From Clostridiaceae bacterium M8S5 (GTDB lineage: Bacteria; Bacillota; Clostridia; Tissierellales; MCWD3): a stretch of DNA of 64,000 bases. A program made the position numbers and the translations under genes. The stretch covers positions 4,459,500-4,523,499 of the forward strand of contig CP118523.1 in the NCBI GenBank assembly GCA_029227815.1, in the 5' to 3' direction. Below the pieces are notes generated by a model that did no database searches, was not told where the DNA came from, and saw only the letters and a program-made list of their open reading frames with translations. Positions 52,039 to 61,516 of the stretch are shown piece after piece (within the stretch, counting starts at the first letter, position 1; each line of letters opens with the position of its first letter).

Positions 52039-53091
52039 ATGAAAAAAATTATACATGTAGATATGGATGCATTTTATGCAGCGATAGAGCAGCATGATAA
52101 TGACCTAAGAGGCAAAGCAGTGATAGTTGGTGGTATAAAAGGGAGGGGTGTTGTAAGTACATGCTCCTATGAAGCTAGAAAATACGGGGTACATTCTGCT
52201 ATGCCAACTTTTATAGCAAGGAAAAAATGTCCAGATGCCATATTTATGCCAGTTAGGATGAGTAGATATAAAGAAGTGTCCAAAAAAGTATTTAGAATAC
52301 TAAGAAGTATAACGACATCAATAGAACCACTATCAATAGATGAAGCCTATTTAGATGTCAGTAATAGTGAGGATGATCCGATAAATATAGTAAAAACTAT
52401 AAAAAGAGAAGTATTGAGAGAAACAGGGTTAACTCTATCAGCAGGAATTTCATACAATAAGTTTTTAGCAAAAGTTGCATCAGATTGGAATAAACCAAAT
52501 GGTATAAAAATAATAAAAGAAGAAGATATGCCTAATATTTTATTTCCATTATCAATAAAAAAAGTTTATGGACTTGGCAAAAAATCAGTTGAAATGTTTA
52601 ATAAATTTGGTGTTTTTACAATAGAAGATTTGTATGGATTATCCAAAGAGTACCTTATAGAAGTACTTGGTAAACATGGAGAGGATATATATAACAGAAT
52701 AAGAGGTAAAGACACAAGAATTGTAAGTAGGACTACATCATCAAAGTCTATAGGAAGAGAAACTACACTTATTGAAGATACAACAAACAAAGATATATTC
52801 AAGAAAATTATAAAGGATTATTCTTTGCAATTAGAACAAAGCCTTATCAAAGATAAATCTCATGCTAAAACGGTAACTATAAAATATAAGACATCTGATT
52901 TTAATTCTCATACAAAAAGCAAAACAATGCCATATTACTTACAGAACAAAGATGAAATATACCAAATAGCTTGCGATATAATAGATAACATATACTTTAT
53001 GAAACCAGTTAGGTTAATCGGATTAACAGTATCTCACATTGAGGATTCATCAGTTAGACAGATTACTATATTTGATTTAATGAATAATTAA
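52039..53091 (+). CDS. dinB: DNA polymerase IV (Y-family translesion polymerase)
   Basis: Error-prone polymerase for lesion bypass. Catalytic motifs: HVDMDAFYAAIEQ at the N-terminus and SIDEAYLDVS near residues 101-110. The helix-hairpin-helix (KKVYGLGKKSVEMFNKFGVF) and the little-finger domain follow. The C-terminus, near RQITIFDLMNN, resembles a beta-clamp-binding motif (QxxLF-like). About 350 residues. The ATG at 52039 has TGGAGG 8 nt upstream. Upstream LexA-like box and -10 suggest SOS induction. Convergent with the lipoprotein gene. Confidence 0.95.
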   Translation: MKKIIHVDMDAFYAAIEQHDNDLRGKAVIVGGIKGRGVVSTCSYEARKYGVHSAMPTFIARKKCPDAIFMPVRMSRYKEVSKKVFRILRSITTSIEPLSIDEAYLDVSNSEDDPINIVKTIKREVLRETGLTLSAGISYNKFLAKVASDWNKPNGIKIIKEEDMPNILFPLSIKKVYGLGKKSVEMFNKFGVFTIEDLYGLSKEYLIEVLGKHGEDIYNRIRGKDTRIVSRTTSSKSIGRETTLIEDTTNKDIFKKIIKDYSLQLEQSLIKDKSHAKTVTIKYKTSDFNSHTKSKTMPYYLQNKDEIYQIACDIIDNIYFMKPVRLIGLTVSHIEDSSVRQITIFDLMNN

Positions 53092-53100
53092 AAATAAAAA

Positions 53101-53130
53101 CTCAAGAACAATCATTTAAAATGTCTTGAG
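53101..53130. terminator. Convergent terminator between dinB and the lipoprotein gene
   Basis: CTCAAGA (53101-53107) and TCTTGAG (53124-53130). On the minus strand TTTTTATTTTTAATT follows, a good terminator for the lipoprotein gene; on the plus strand the tail is weaker. Confidence 0.75.
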
Positions 53131-53147
53131 ATTTAAACTCGTTATAA

Positions 53148-53711
53148 TTATTTTTTAAAAGGTTTCATAATTTTTATATAATCAATTGGCTTATTGTCGT
53201 AAGTAGGATAACTAGCATGTTTTGCGTCTTTTTCAAACCAATGTGTATCTACGCCTATTATTCTCCAATCGTCATTTTCCTTAACAAGTATATATTTTTT
53301 TATGTTAATTTGTGGTTTCAAAGTATTATCATTTTTGTTTACTTCAGATTTAGTGAATATATATACTTTATTATCAGATTGATAAACAGTAGATAACTCA
53401 ATTACCATATCTAAATCAAAAGCTGACACCCCATTTTTTTCCTTATATTCTTTTTCTTCTTTAACATATCTTTCATAATCTTCTCTACTTGCTTCCAGTT
53501 CAGAAATATCATAGTCCTTTACACACAGTTCCTTAAATTGACTAATGCAATCATCAAAACTGATATCATGTGCAAAAGAAAATCTCGCGTTTAAAATTTC
53601 AGCGGCTTCTACCTTTTTAAGTATATGTAGTGTGTCATCTGATTTTTTACATCCACTTATTAAGGATGTTGTAATAATTAATATAAGTATTATTATTGAT
53701 AATTTTTTCAT
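53148..53711 (-). CDS. Lipoprotein of unknown function
   Basis: 187 residues with a lipoprotein signal (MKKLSIIILILIITTSLISG followed by C; lipobox LISGC at about 17-21). The mature part is charged, with a helical stretch rich in Glu and Lys near residues 70-95, and a C-terminal part (KYILVKENDDWRIIGVDTHW) that resembles the NTF2-like fold end of many Firmicutes lipoproteins of unknown function. The ATG at 53711 has GGGGGTA upstream. No catalytic motif seen. It lies leftward between dinB and a PspC gene and has its own terminator. Confidence 0.72.
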   Translation of the reverse strand: MKKLSIIILILIITTSLISGCKKSDDTLHILKKVEAAEILNARFSFAHDISFDDCISQFKELCVKDYDISELEASREDYERYVKEEKEYKEKNGVSAFDLDMVIELSTVYQSDNKVYIFTKSEVNKNDNTLKPQINIKKYILVKENDDWRIIGVDTHWFEKDAKHASYPTYDNKPIDYIKIMKPFKK

Positions 53712-53805
53712 GCGATACCCCCATATTTTATATAATATACATTATACGCTATAAATAAATATTGTCAATGCTACCAAGTCTATAATTTAGTAGTTTATAA
53801 ATAAA

Positions 53806-53830
53806 GGCACTGTCAAAATGACAATGCCGT
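53806..53830 (-). terminator. Terminator of the PspC-domain gene
   Basis: The minus strand reads GGCATTGTCA, loop, TGACAGTGCC (one mismatch pair) then TTTATTTATAA. Confidence 0.8.
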
Positions 53831-53846
53831 TACACAGGGTGTTATG

Positions 53847-54242
53847 TTATTTATTTCTTTTTAAACTAGTTAAAAAGGAGATTCCAACAAATATTAAGAT
53901 GATTGAAAAGATCAATTTAAAATTGAACCATCTTAAGAATCTTTCAAGAATAATTGATGCACCAATAAATACTAATATAATACCTAAAATTTTCTTATTT
54001 CTGTGAGGATTGGATTTTCTTTCGTCAAATTCATCATAAGTGTGATTTGAGTACTCTTCGTCCGGATTAACAGGAATAACTATCGCACATATAATATAAG
54101 GAATAAAACCAATCCACATAAAAGCAGATATGACAGTTATAATTCTTACAATAGTTACATCTATATCTAAGTACTCTGCGATGCCTGCACACACACCACA
54201 TATTTGCTCGTTTTTTCTAGAACGATATAGTTTCTTACTCAT
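53847..54242 (-). CDS. PspC domain-containing membrane protein
   Basis: 131 residues starting MSKKLYRSRKNEQICGVCAG, the PspC signature, followed by AEYLDIDVTIVRIITVISAF and a hydrophobic hairpin. A charged middle part (EEYSNHTYDEFDERKSNPHR) and a second membrane region of two short helices complete it. PspC-type proteins take part in envelope-stress responses. The ATG at 54242 with AAAGGA about 10 nt upstream is chosen over an ATG 15 codons earlier, because PspC proteins start close to this motif. No other psp gene is adjacent. Confidence 0.83.
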   Translation of the reverse strand: MSKKLYRSRKNEQICGVCAGIAEYLDIDVTIVRIITVISAFMWIGFIPYIICAIVIPVNPDEEYSNHTYDEFDERKSNPHRNKKILGIILVFIGASIILERFLRWFNFKLIFSIILIFVGISFLTSLKRNK

Positions 54243-54554
54243 AACACCAAATCCTTTCGTATGATTTCTATAAATATATAATAGCATATAGAAACAATAA
54301 AATCAATAAAAAAATTAAAAAAATTAATATATAAATTAAACATATTAAAAATAATACAATTTACATTAAAAACATAAAAAAATTATTTAATATACTTTAG
54401 TTGTAATTTCCAATTTATTAACTGTTATATTAAAAAATATAGAGAAATCTATTTCAAAATACGTACTTGTTACATATTTTATAGTATAAATCATAAATTT
54501 ATTCTCAATATTTGAGCATAAATAATATAATATTGGAAAGCTTGAGGGGATAAG
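54243..54554. other. Intergenic region between the PspC gene and the subtilase gene
   Basis: 312 bp of exceptionally A/T-rich DNA between divergent genes, with long A and T runs. The end (GAGGGGATAAG) is the ribosome binding site of the subtilase gene. I see no hairpin, repeat or open frame that I can support. Confidence 0.55.
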
Positions 54555-55643
54555 ATGTTTAAAATTGATGATTTTAAAGTCAACGCTATTAGGCGAGGAA
54601 TAAGAAGAGAAGACCTTAGCTTTTTGAATTTAAGTGGTAGACAATGCATGTATTCTCAAGGAATATATGGGCAGGGTGTAATAGTTGCAGTAATAGATAC
54701 TGGAGTAGATAGTAAACATTCAGAGTTAAAAGGAAGAGTGCTAAAAGGTAGAAATTTCACTCAGCTCAGAAGTATAAACAGAAGTATAACAGCAGATAAA
54801 CATGGACATGGAACCCATGTTGCAGGAAGTATAGCAGGCTCTAATGTAGGAATAGCACCAAGAGCGCAAATTCTTCCTATAAAAGTCCTCGATAGCAATG
54901 GAAAAATAGATATAAAAAACATTATAGAAGCTATGAAATGGATAAAAAACTATAGATCATTAGATGGTAAAAAAGTTAGTATAGTATCAATGTCTATTTC
55001 AACAGATGGAAAAAATGAAGAAAAAGCAAAACTTGATGAACTCCATAAAGTAATAAAGGATTTAGTAAATGCAAATATAGCTGTAATATGCTCAGCGGGT
55101 AACTCGTATAAAGAAGAAGTGAGATATCCTGCAGTATTTGATGAAATCATCTGTGTAGGTGCTGTAGATGTAGATTTAAAATCTGCATTATTCAGTACAC
55201 AAGGGAACCACATAGATGTTTGCCAAGTAGGAGTAAATGTACTTTCATGTGCACCAAACAATAAATATGCTGAGATGTCTGGTACTAGTATGAGTACACC
55301 AATAGTAGCTGGTATAGCAGCACTAATAGCATGTAAGCATCAAATAGCACTGGGTGAATCAATACCAGAAGATTATCTTTGGAGAAATCTTAAAATGAGT
55401 ACAAAAGATTTAGGAATACCAGGAGCAGATACCAAGTATGGAGTAGGTTTTTGTACCTTGCAACCATTAGAAAAAGAGATAGTAATTAATAATAAAAAGA
55501 ATGTATTTTCAGTAGATGGTGTATCCTATAAAGACATGAAACTCACGCCAGAGCTAAAAAATACAATAGTAGGATTATTTAGAAAACAAGGAGCATTTAT
55601 AAAAGTTGATAAGTTAATGAAAAAGCTTAAAATTATATTTTAA
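54555..55643 (+). CDS. S8 family serine peptidase (subtilisin-like, intracellular type)
   Basis: 362 residues without signal peptide or membrane segment, so likely cytoplasmic. The catalytic triad is complete: Asp48 in VIDTGVDSKHSEL, His85 in HGHGTHVAGSIAG, and the serine in SGTSMSTPIVAGIAA; the oxyanion asparagine is in CSAGNS. Length and lack of a propeptide resemble Bacillus intracellular serine proteases. The C-terminal 60 residues (KKNVFSVDGVSYKDMKLTPE) form a small extra domain. The ATG at 54555 has GAGGGGA upstream. A hairpin follows the stop codon. Confidence 0.9.
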   Translation: MFKIDDFKVNAIRRGIRREDLSFLNLSGRQCMYSQGIYGQGVIVAVIDTGVDSKHSELKGRVLKGRNFTQLRSINRSITADKHGHGTHVAGSIAGSNVGIAPRAQILPIKVLDSNGKIDIKNIIEAMKWIKNYRSLDGKKVSIVSMSISTDGKNEEKAKLDELHKVIKDLVNANIAVICSAGNSYKEEVRYPAVFDEIICVGAVDVDLKSALFSTQGNHIDVCQVGVNVLSCAPNNKYAEMSGTSMSTPIVAGIAALIACKHQIALGESIPEDYLWRNLKMSTKDLGIPGADTKYGVGFCTLQPLEKEIVINNKKNVFSVDGVSYKDMKLTPELKNTIVGLFRKQGAFIKVDKLMKKLKIIF

Positions 55644-55651
55644 ATTAGAAA

Positions 55652-55676
55652 GGGGGTGTCCATTGCAGACATCCCC
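55652..55676. terminator. Hairpin between the convergent subtilase and NSS transporter genes
   Basis: GGGGGTGTC (55652-55660) and GACATCCCC (55668-55676), 9 bp with one G-T pair. It lies 7 bp before the transporter stop codon and likely serves both strands; the T-tracts are short. Confidence 0.65.
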
Positions 55677-55683
55677 GATTTAT

Positions 55684-57033
55684 TTATATTAGATTAATAC
55701 CTTTCAAAAAGACTATAAGTATAGCAATTGGGGATATAAATTTTACTAACAACAAGAATATCACCAAAAATGTAGAACTTATAGAACTTATAGAACCTTT
55801 ATTTCTTAGTTGATCTTTTATTATCTTTTTATCCATATAATAACCTACAAAGAGACAAATCAACAGACCTCCAAGAGGAAGTAATATATTTGCGGATAAG
55901 TACTCCATGAAGTTCATAAACGTCATGCCGAAAATTGTGTATTCCTTTAAAATTCCGTTAGATAAAGAACATAAAATTCCTATAATAGATACAAATAACG
56001 TACTAAAAACAGTAACCTTAGTTCTAGACATATTAAATTCTTCGGTAAAATAGGCAACAATCACTTCTAGAATAGATATAGATGAAGTAAGTGCAGCAAC
56101 TGCTAGTAATGAGAAGAACAATATTCCAAATATATTTCCAAAAGGCATTTGTTCAAAAACTAAAGGTAATGAAATAAAAGCAAGACCAGCTCCTGTATCA
56201 GGCTTTATACCATAAGAAAATACAGCAGGAAATATTGCAATACCTGCTAACAGTGCAATAACCGTATCTGCAATACTGACATTGACAGCAGTAGATTTTA
56301 AGTTCTCACCATCATTAATATAAGAACCATATGTTAACATAGTTCCCATTCCTAAACTTAATGTAAAGAAAGCATGACCTAAAGCTAGGAATACAGCATC
56401 TAAAGTCAATTCGTTAAATTTTGGTTTAAATAAAAAGTTGATTCCTTCCATTGCATTATCTAAAGTTAGTGCTCTTATGTCTAGTATTATAATTAATAAA
56501 AACATTAAAGGCATCAATATCTTAGAGTATTTTTCTATACCATTTTTTATACCAGCAGCTACTATATAGCCTGTTATAGCCATAAATAAGAGTTGCCATA
56601 TGATAGGTAACCAATTACTGCTTATTAAGCTAGTAAACATATTAGATAATTCGGTTACTGATTTACCAGCAAAACTATTGGTAATAGAATTAGATACATA
56701 ATGCATGCACCATCCGGCAACAACACCGTAGAAAGACAGTATAACTACTGCACATAATAGTCCCATCCATCCTATAATGGACCAAGGTGTTTTAGGAGCT
56801 AATTCCCTAAAAGCACCTATAGCATTCTTCTTAGTACTTCTTCCAATTATAAACTCTGAAATCATAATTGGTAAACCAATTAATACAATACAAACTAAAT
56901 AAACAATGAGAAATGCACCGCCTCCGTTTGTACCAGTTATATGAGGGAAACGCCAAATATTACCTAGTCCGATAGCTGAACCAGCAGCGGCAGCTAAAAT
57001 TCCCAGTCGACTTTTAAAACTATCTCTTGCCAT
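55684..57033 (-). CDS. Neurotransmitter:sodium symporter (NSS/SNF) family transporter
   Basis: LeuT-fold sodium symporter, probably for an amino acid; 449 residues with about 11-12 membrane segments. The N-terminal signature RLGILAAAAGSAIGLGNIWR is the first helix and sodium/substrate region (GLGNIWRFP), and the IIGRSTKKNA loop follows. Helix 6 has the FTLSLGMGTMLTYGSY stretch. The ATG at 57033 has GGAGGAA upstream. No MetS-like small subunit was found immediately downstream. The substrate cannot be read from sequence. Confidence 0.92.
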   Translation of the reverse strand: MARDSFKSRLGILAAAAGSAIGLGNIWRFPHITGTNGGGAFLIVYLVCIVLIGLPIMISEFIIGRSTKKNAIGAFRELAPKTPWSIIGWMGLLCAVVILSFYGVVAGWCMHYVSNSITNSFAGKSVTELSNMFTSLISSNWLPIIWQLLFMAITGYIVAAGIKNGIEKYSKILMPLMFLLIIILDIRALTLDNAMEGINFLFKPKFNELTLDAVFLALGHAFFTLSLGMGTMLTYGSYINDGENLKSTAVNVSIADTVIALLAGIAIFPAVFSYGIKPDTGAGLAFISLPLVFEQMPFGNIFGILFFSLLAVAALTSSISILEVIVAYFTEEFNMSRTKVTVFSTLFVSIIGILCSLSNGILKEYTIFGMTFMNFMEYLSANILLPLGGLLICLFVGYYMDKKIIKDQLRNKGSISSISSTFLVIFLLLVKFISPIAILIVFLKGINLI

Positions 57034-57438
57034 ATTAATTCCTCCATAAAAGTATTTTGTATGATATGATTGCTAGACTGTTAAATATAGTATATATAGA
57101 AAAGTTAAAATTAAAACAAGGAACTATCTGTAAAAATTAATGATGTACACATAACTATGAAATTATCAGAGTTTCCAGAGTGGATACAGTATACAAGGGG
57201 GCAGATATAAATTGGATATATATTATACATCAGTCTAAAAATAGATATTACTTTATTATAACTAGGAAGGTTAATTAAGTCAATAAAAAGTTAGTGTACT
57301 AAAGCGAACACTAAAGCGAAACTAAATAATTAACATAAGACTTAAAAATATAATCATATTATGTTAATATTTATAATAGGTGCAATAATAAAGACAAAGT
57401 ACACAATTGTGTATAGATTAAAAATGGGGGAATTAGAG
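57034..57438. other. Intergenic region between the NSS transporter and yhaM genes
   Basis: 405 bp between divergent genes. It contains a short direct repeat, ACTAAAGCGAA twice (about 57298-57322), just before the yhaM leader, and no other structure I can support. Both promoters should be here; a -10-like TATAAT is not in clear register with a -35. Confidence 0.5.
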
Positions 57439-58410
57439 TTGACAAAGACAATTATAGAGTTTAATAATGGTGATGAGATAGAAAGTTTTTTTCTTGTAAA
57501 ACAATCACTAGTTAAAATATCAAGCAAAAATAAAAAATACATTGACTTTACACTTATGGATAAGACTGGAGAAATAAACGCAAAGCTATGGGAAGTAACA
57601 GATAATGATGAAAAACAATATGTAAACAACACAATAATAAAAGTTAGAGGTATCATATCAGTTTATCAAGGGAAATTACAGCTTAAGATAAATAGAATTA
57701 GATTACTAAAAGAGGAAGATGGTATTAAAATTAGTGACTATGTGTTGGTAGCTCCTGAAGAACCTAAAGAGATGCTTATGTGTATAGAAACATATATAAA
57801 CAATATGAGCAATGAAGATATTAAAAGATTAACTAATAGAATAGTACAAGATAATCGTCAAAAATTATTAATCTATCCAGCGGCTACAAAAAATCATCAT
57901 TCTGTAGCAGGAGGATTATTATATCATACAAAAACTATGTTACTTTTAGGAGAACAAGTGTGTAAGATATATGATTTTCTAAACAAAGATTTACTGTATG
58001 CTGGGATCATTTTACATGACATGGCTAAAATCCAAGAAATAGATGCTAATGATTTTGGTGTAGCTTCAGAGTATACAACAGAAGGTCAATTGTTAGGTCA
58101 CATAATAATGGGGATAAAGAACATAGACAGAGTTGCAAGAGAGGAAGATATAGATAACGAAATATCCATGTTACTTCAACATATGGTATTATCTCATCAT
58201 TATGAACCAGAGTTTGGAAGCCCTAAAAAACCTCAAATCCCTGAGGGGGAGATATTACATATGCTTGATATAATAGATGCAAGAATGTATGACATGAATA
58301 AAGCTTTAGGCAATACAAGAGAAAGAGAATTCTCCGAAAGAGTATGGTCATTAGAAAATAGAAAAGTGTACAAAGCTAATATTAATATTGAGGAAGTCCA
58401 AAAAATATAA
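57439..58410 (+). CDS. yhaM: 3'-5' exoribonuclease YhaM (OB + HD domain)
   Basis: Metal-dependent 3'-5' exonuclease with an N-terminal OB-fold (about 1-100, starting TKTIIEFNNGDEIESFFLVK) and a C-terminal HD hydrolase domain. HD residues: ATKNHHSVAGGLLYHTKTM and ILHDMAKIQE, then LLQHMVLSHH. 323 residues, close to the Bacillus protein (314). The start is a TTG at 57439, 8 nt after GGGGG; the upstream ATG at 57424 is the alternative, but the N-terminus then exceeds the family. It is followed by two DnaA boxes and a chromate transporter pair. Confidence 0.88.
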   Translation: MTKTIIEFNNGDEIESFFLVKQSLVKISSKNKKYIDFTLMDKTGEINAKLWEVTDNDEKQYVNNTIIKVRGIISVYQGKLQLKINRIRLLKEEDGIKISDYVLVAPEEPKEMLMCIETYINNMSNEDIKRLTNRIVQDNRQKLLIYPAATKNHHSVAGGLLYHTKTMLLLGEQVCKIYDFLNKDLLYAGIILHDMAKIQEIDANDFGVASEYTTEGQLLGHIIMGIKNIDRVAREEDIDNEISMLLQHMVLSHHYEPEFGSPKKPQIPEGEILHMLDIIDARMYDMNKALGNTREREFSERVWSLENRKVYKANINIEEVQKI

Positions 58411-58427
58411 ACATGTTCACTAGAATC

Positions 58428-58468
58428 TGTGGATAAAAAACGCATGGTTTACTATTTATTGTGGATAA
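58428..58468. promoter_or_regulatory. Two perfect DnaA boxes between yhaM and the chromate transporter
   Basis: TGTGGATAA at 58428-58436 and again at 58460-58468, same orientation, 32 bp start to start, about 50 kb from oriC. Both match the consensus TTATNCACA fully. They lie in the leader of the first chromate transporter gene. Confidence 0.75.
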
Positions 58469-58503
58469 AAACAGTAGGTTACAGAAGAATGGTTGGTGAA
58501 GGC

Positions 58504-59058
58504 ATGGATAAAAAAATGAGTTTTTGGCAATGTTATTTTAGTTTTTTTAAAATAAGTATGTTTACCTTTGGTGGAGGATATGCAATGTTGCCAATGACAG
58601 AAAAAGAATTGATAGAAAATAAGAAATGCATAACAGAGGAAGAAATGTTACAGGCATATGCATTAGCGCAATCAGCGCCAGGTGTAATAGGAGCTAATAC
58701 ATCAGCAATAATAGGAAATAACATAAATGGTTTAAAGGGTGCAATAGCATCAATACTTGGATTTATTACACCGTCAGTAATTATTATAATGCTAGTTTCA
58801 AATATACTTATAAAATTTCAAAATAATGTATTGGTTAGCAGTGCATTAAAAGGCATAAAAATAGCAGTTCTTGGAATATTGATAAATATATTTATTAGAC
58901 TGTTTAAAAAGTCAGAGAAATATATAAAGAATGCATTTGGAACAATACTTTCGCTCTTAGCATTTACACTGGTGATGTTTTTTCACATATCAACTATCTA
59001 TATTATTATTGCTTCAGCTATAGCAGGGATAGTGTATTTTAATAGAAAGGAAGAATAA
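58504..59058 (+). CDS. chrA: Chromate transporter family protein, first subunit
   Basis: 184 residues with about five or six hydrophobic segments. The conserved N-terminal pattern of the CHR family is present: FFKISMFTFGGGYAMLPM and then ALAQSAPGVIGANTSAIIGN, with the SAPG motif shared by both halves of ChrA. This is a half-size CHR protein; the second half follows after 4 bp. The ATG at 58504 (MDKKMSFWQC) is chosen because earlier in-frame starts have poor upstream sequences and lie across the DnaA boxes. The actual substrate of such pairs in clostridia is unproven. Confidence 0.87.
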   Translation: MDKKMSFWQCYFSFFKISMFTFGGGYAMLPMTEKELIENKKCITEEEMLQAYALAQSAPGVIGANTSAIIGNNINGLKGAIASILGFITPSVIIIMLVSNILIKFQNNVLVSSALKGIKIAVLGILINIFIRLFKKSEKYIKNAFGTILSLLAFTLVMFFHISTIYIIIASAIAGIVYFNRKEE

Positions 59059-59062
59059 TAAT

Positions 59063-59581
59063 ATGGAGTTTTTGCTTATAATAATGAATTTTTTTAAGAT
59101 TGGATTATTTACAATAGGTGGTGGATTAGTAGTTTTATCATTAATACAAGATTTAGCGGCAAAGTACGGATGGCTTACAACAGAGCAGTTTACCAACATG
59201 ATAGCTATAGCACAATCTACTCCTGGTGCTATAGGCATAAACACAGCAACATTTGTAGGATATTCAAAGATTGGGATACTTGGAGGTATACTTGCAACTG
59301 TAGCCGTGGTATTACCGGGTACAATAATAGCAGTAATAATATCACATTTTATAAATGCATATAGTAACAATAAGTATGTTGTATATGGGTTAAGTGGTAT
59401 AAGGATAGTAGTAATAGGTATAATATTAGCTGCTATATGTAACATAGGAAAATTGGTTTTAATTGATATAAAATCAGCAATACTTACTGTTATATTTTTT
59501 ATAGCAGTTTACAAATATAAAAAACATCCTATAGTTTATATAACAATGGGAGCTATAGTAGGGATGATTGTATATAGATAA
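59063..59581 (+). CDS. chrA: Chromate transporter family protein, second subunit
   Basis: 172 residues, partner of the preceding half-transporter. It repeats the same signature (FFKIGLFTIGGGLVVLSLIQ, then AIAQSTPGAIGINTATFVGY), then hydrophobic segments to the C-terminus. Two adjacent short CHR genes replacing a single fused ChrA are common in Firmicutes, and the products presumably form a heterodimer in the membrane. The ATG at 59063 follows the first gene by 4 bp with GAAAGGAAG inside that gene, so the two are translationally coupled. Confidence 0.87.
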   Translation: MEFLLIIMNFFKIGLFTIGGGLVVLSLIQDLAAKYGWLTTEQFTNMIAIAQSTPGAIGINTATFVGYSKIGILGGILATVAVVLPGTIIAVIISHFINAYSNNKYVVYGLSGIRIVVIGIILAAICNIGKLVLIDIKSAILTVIFFIAVYKYKKHPIVYITMGAIVGMIVYR

Positions 59582-59814
59582 ACAGGGGTGAAGTAAATGG
59601 ATGAATTGATGAAAAAATTGACCGTTTATTAGCTAAATTATTTTATTGATAGTAATCAAAATAGCTCCAAGAATAAAAAAATTTCAAATTATTAACAGAG
59701 ATATAAAAGAATTGAGAAAAGGGTATTGGTTGTAGGGGAGTAGAAATCTTTCCTACAAGTTAGCCCAAATAGTACTACTAAAGATAACTAATAGAATTGT
59801 TTTTTCAAAACCTA
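59582..59814 (+). other. Region after chrA with a possible gene remnant
   Basis: AGGGGTGAAG and an ATG at 59597 open a frame of only 11 codons. Other frames give IDEKIDRLLAKLFY (up to about 59648) and IKIAPRIKKFQIINRDIKEL plus RKGYWL (about 59655-59735). This looks like a small gene broken by frameshifts and stops, but I cannot name the parent. TTGTAGG and CCTACAA (about 59730-59760) form a hairpin without a T-run. Confidence 0.35.
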
Positions 59815-59843
59815 TTGACAAAACAAAATAATCTCTGTATAAT
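59815..59843 (+). promoter_or_regulatory. Sigma-A promoter of the first ilv operon
   Basis: TTGACA (59815-59820), 17-bp spacer, TATAAT (59838-59843): perfect consensus hexamers, directly before the T-box leader. Confidence 0.9.
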
Positions 59844-59879
59844 AACCATTAATAAATTAAAAAGATTAAATATTCAAAA

Positions 59880-60175
59880 ACTTTGACAGAGAGAAAAATA
59901 TCAATGATATCTGCAGAGAGCTGGTGATAAGGTGAAAACCAGTGATAGAAATGATATATAATGATCACTCTTGAGTTGCTTTCGTTGAAAGGACATCCGA
60001 TTAAGCAAAGCCGTGTGCTGACGTTAAAAAGCTAGGGTTCATTTAGTTGATTTCTAGATCGACCTGAGTAGAGTGGTAGCTTTTTTAGTTACAAATAGGG
60101 TGGTAACGCGAAACAAATCTTTCGTCCCTATATACATATATCTGGTATGTATATAGGGATGGAAGATTTTTTTAT
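59880..60175 (+). promoter_or_regulatory. T-box riboswitch, isoleucine specifier (AUC)
   Basis: Stem I starts with AGAGAG and GGTGAAAACC. The specifier position reads ATGATCACTCTTGAG, where ATC (59964-59966) is followed by AC and TTGAG as in other T-boxes; ATC codes for isoleucine. The T-box AGGGTGGTAACGCG is at 60097-60110, and the terminator (AAATCTTTCGTCCCTATA paired with TATAGGGATGGAAGATTT, then T-run) ends at about 60172. Confidence 0.9.
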
Positions 60176-60276
60176 TTGTAAATTATTATAATATTAGACA
60201 TAGTTATCACTTCTGTTCTTTAGCAAAACAGCGAGATAAACAAATAAAGTAGTCCAATATAGAAGGAGGTGGATTA

Positions 60277-60513
60277 ATGACAAAATGTATAAGTGCTAGA
60301 TTAGACAACGGATTAGAGTCATTAGTTAGAGTAACAAACATACTTAGAAGGAAAGAATTTAAGATAAAAGATATTAAGATGACATCTTCAACGGAAGACT
60401 GCCATTCTGAACTAGTATTGACTATATACGAAAATGAAAAATTAGGGATAAAACAAGCTATAAATCAGATGAAAAAAGTACACGATGTATGTGATATCAA
60501 GGAGGTAAACTAA
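60277..60513 (+). CDS. ilvN: Acetolactate synthase small subunit, ACT-domain only
   Basis: 78-residue regulatory subunit of acetohydroxyacid synthase consisting of one ACT domain ([20 protein letters not shown], then [12 protein letters not shown]). Classical IlvN proteins are about 160 residues with a second domain; this short IlvM-like type lacks it. The ATG at 60277 has AAGGAGG upstream. It is the first gene of the T-box operon, and its stop is 1 nt before the ilvC start. A close paralog (about 60% identical by eye) heads the next operon at 63681. Confidence 0.88.
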   Translation: MTKCISARLDNGLESLVRVTNILRRKEFKIKDIKMTSSTEDCHSELVLTIYENEKLGIKQAINQMKKVHDVCDIKEVN

Positions 60514-60514
60514 A

Positions 60515-61501
60515 ATGACAAAGATGTATTATGACAAAGATGCTAAACTAGAGCTATTAAAGGATAAGAAAGTTGCGATTATAGGTTATGGAAGCCAAGG
60601 ACACGCACATGCATTAAATTTAAAAGAAAGTGGGCTAGAAGTTGTAGTAGGACTATACAAGGAAAGTAAATCATGGGACAAGGCAGAAGCAGAGGGTTTA
60701 AAGGTAATGGAGGTAGCAGAAGCTGTTAAACAAAGCAATGTAGTGATGGTATTACTTCCTGATACAAAGCAAAGAGGAGTATATGTTGAAAATATAAAAC
60801 CACATCTAAAAGATGGAGATGCGCTTGTATTTGCACATGGTTTTAACATTCAATTCAATCAAATAGTACCACCTAAAAATGTAGATGTGTTTATGGTAGC
60901 GCCAAAAGGACCAGGACATTTAGTTAGAAGAGTGTTTAGTGAAGGTAAAGGAGTACCTGCATTAATAGCAGTTCAACAAGACTATACATCATGTGCAAAA
61001 GAGTTAGCGCTAGCATATGCAAAGGGGATAGGTGCAACGAGAGCAGGAGTTATTGAGACAACCTTCAAAGAAGAGACAGAGACAGATTTATTTGGAGAAC
61101 AGGCTGTGCTTTGTGGAGGAGTAACAGAGCTGATAAAGGCGGGATTTGACACGCTTGTAGAAGCAGGGTATCAAGAAGAAATAGCGTACTTCGAATGTCT
61201 TCATGAGATGAAACTTATAGTAGATTTGTTCTATGAAGGAGGCTTTGAAAAGATGCGAGCTAGCATCAGCGATACAGCAGAGTATGGAGATTATAAAGTA
61301 GGCAACAGGATAATAACACAAGAAACTAGAAAAGAAATGAAAATAGTTTTGAAAGAAATACAAACAGGAAGATTCGCAAAAGATTGGATTGAAGAAAATA
61401 GTATAAATAGACCAGAATATAGTGCGTTAAAACAAAAAGAGTTGTCACATTCAATAGTTAATGTTGGGAAAAGGCTAAGACAAATGATGTCATGGATATA
61501 A
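60515..61501 (+). CDS. ilvC: Ketol-acid reductoisomerase (NADP+)
   Basis: Converts acetolactate and acetohydroxybutyrate to dihydroxy acids in valine, leucine and isoleucine synthesis. The N-terminal NADPH-binding site is [20 protein letters not shown], and [12 protein letters not shown] follows. The C-terminal KARI domain has [20 protein letters not shown] with the metal ligands, and the end (LRQMMSWI) is typical of class I. 328 residues. The ATG at 60515 follows ilvN by 1 nt. The next gene, ilvB, starts 15 bp later. Confidence 0.97.
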   Translation: MTKMYYDKDAKLELLKDKKVAIIGYGSQGHAHALNLKESGLEVVVGLYKESKSWDKAEAEGLKVMEVAEAVKQSNVVMVLLPDTKQRGVYVENIKPHLKDGDALVFAHGFNIQFNQIVPPKNVDVFMVAPKGPGHLVRRVFSEGKGVPALIAVQQDYTSCAKELALAYAKGIGATRAGVIETTFKEETETDLFGEQAVLCGGVTELIKAGFDTLVEAGYQEEIAYFECLHEMKLIVDLFYEGGFEKMRASISDTAEYGDYKVGNRIITQETRKEMKIVLKEIQTGRFAKDWIEENSINRPEYSALKQKELSHSIVNVGKRLRQMMSWI

Positions 61502-61516
61502 AAAGAGGTGAATAAA

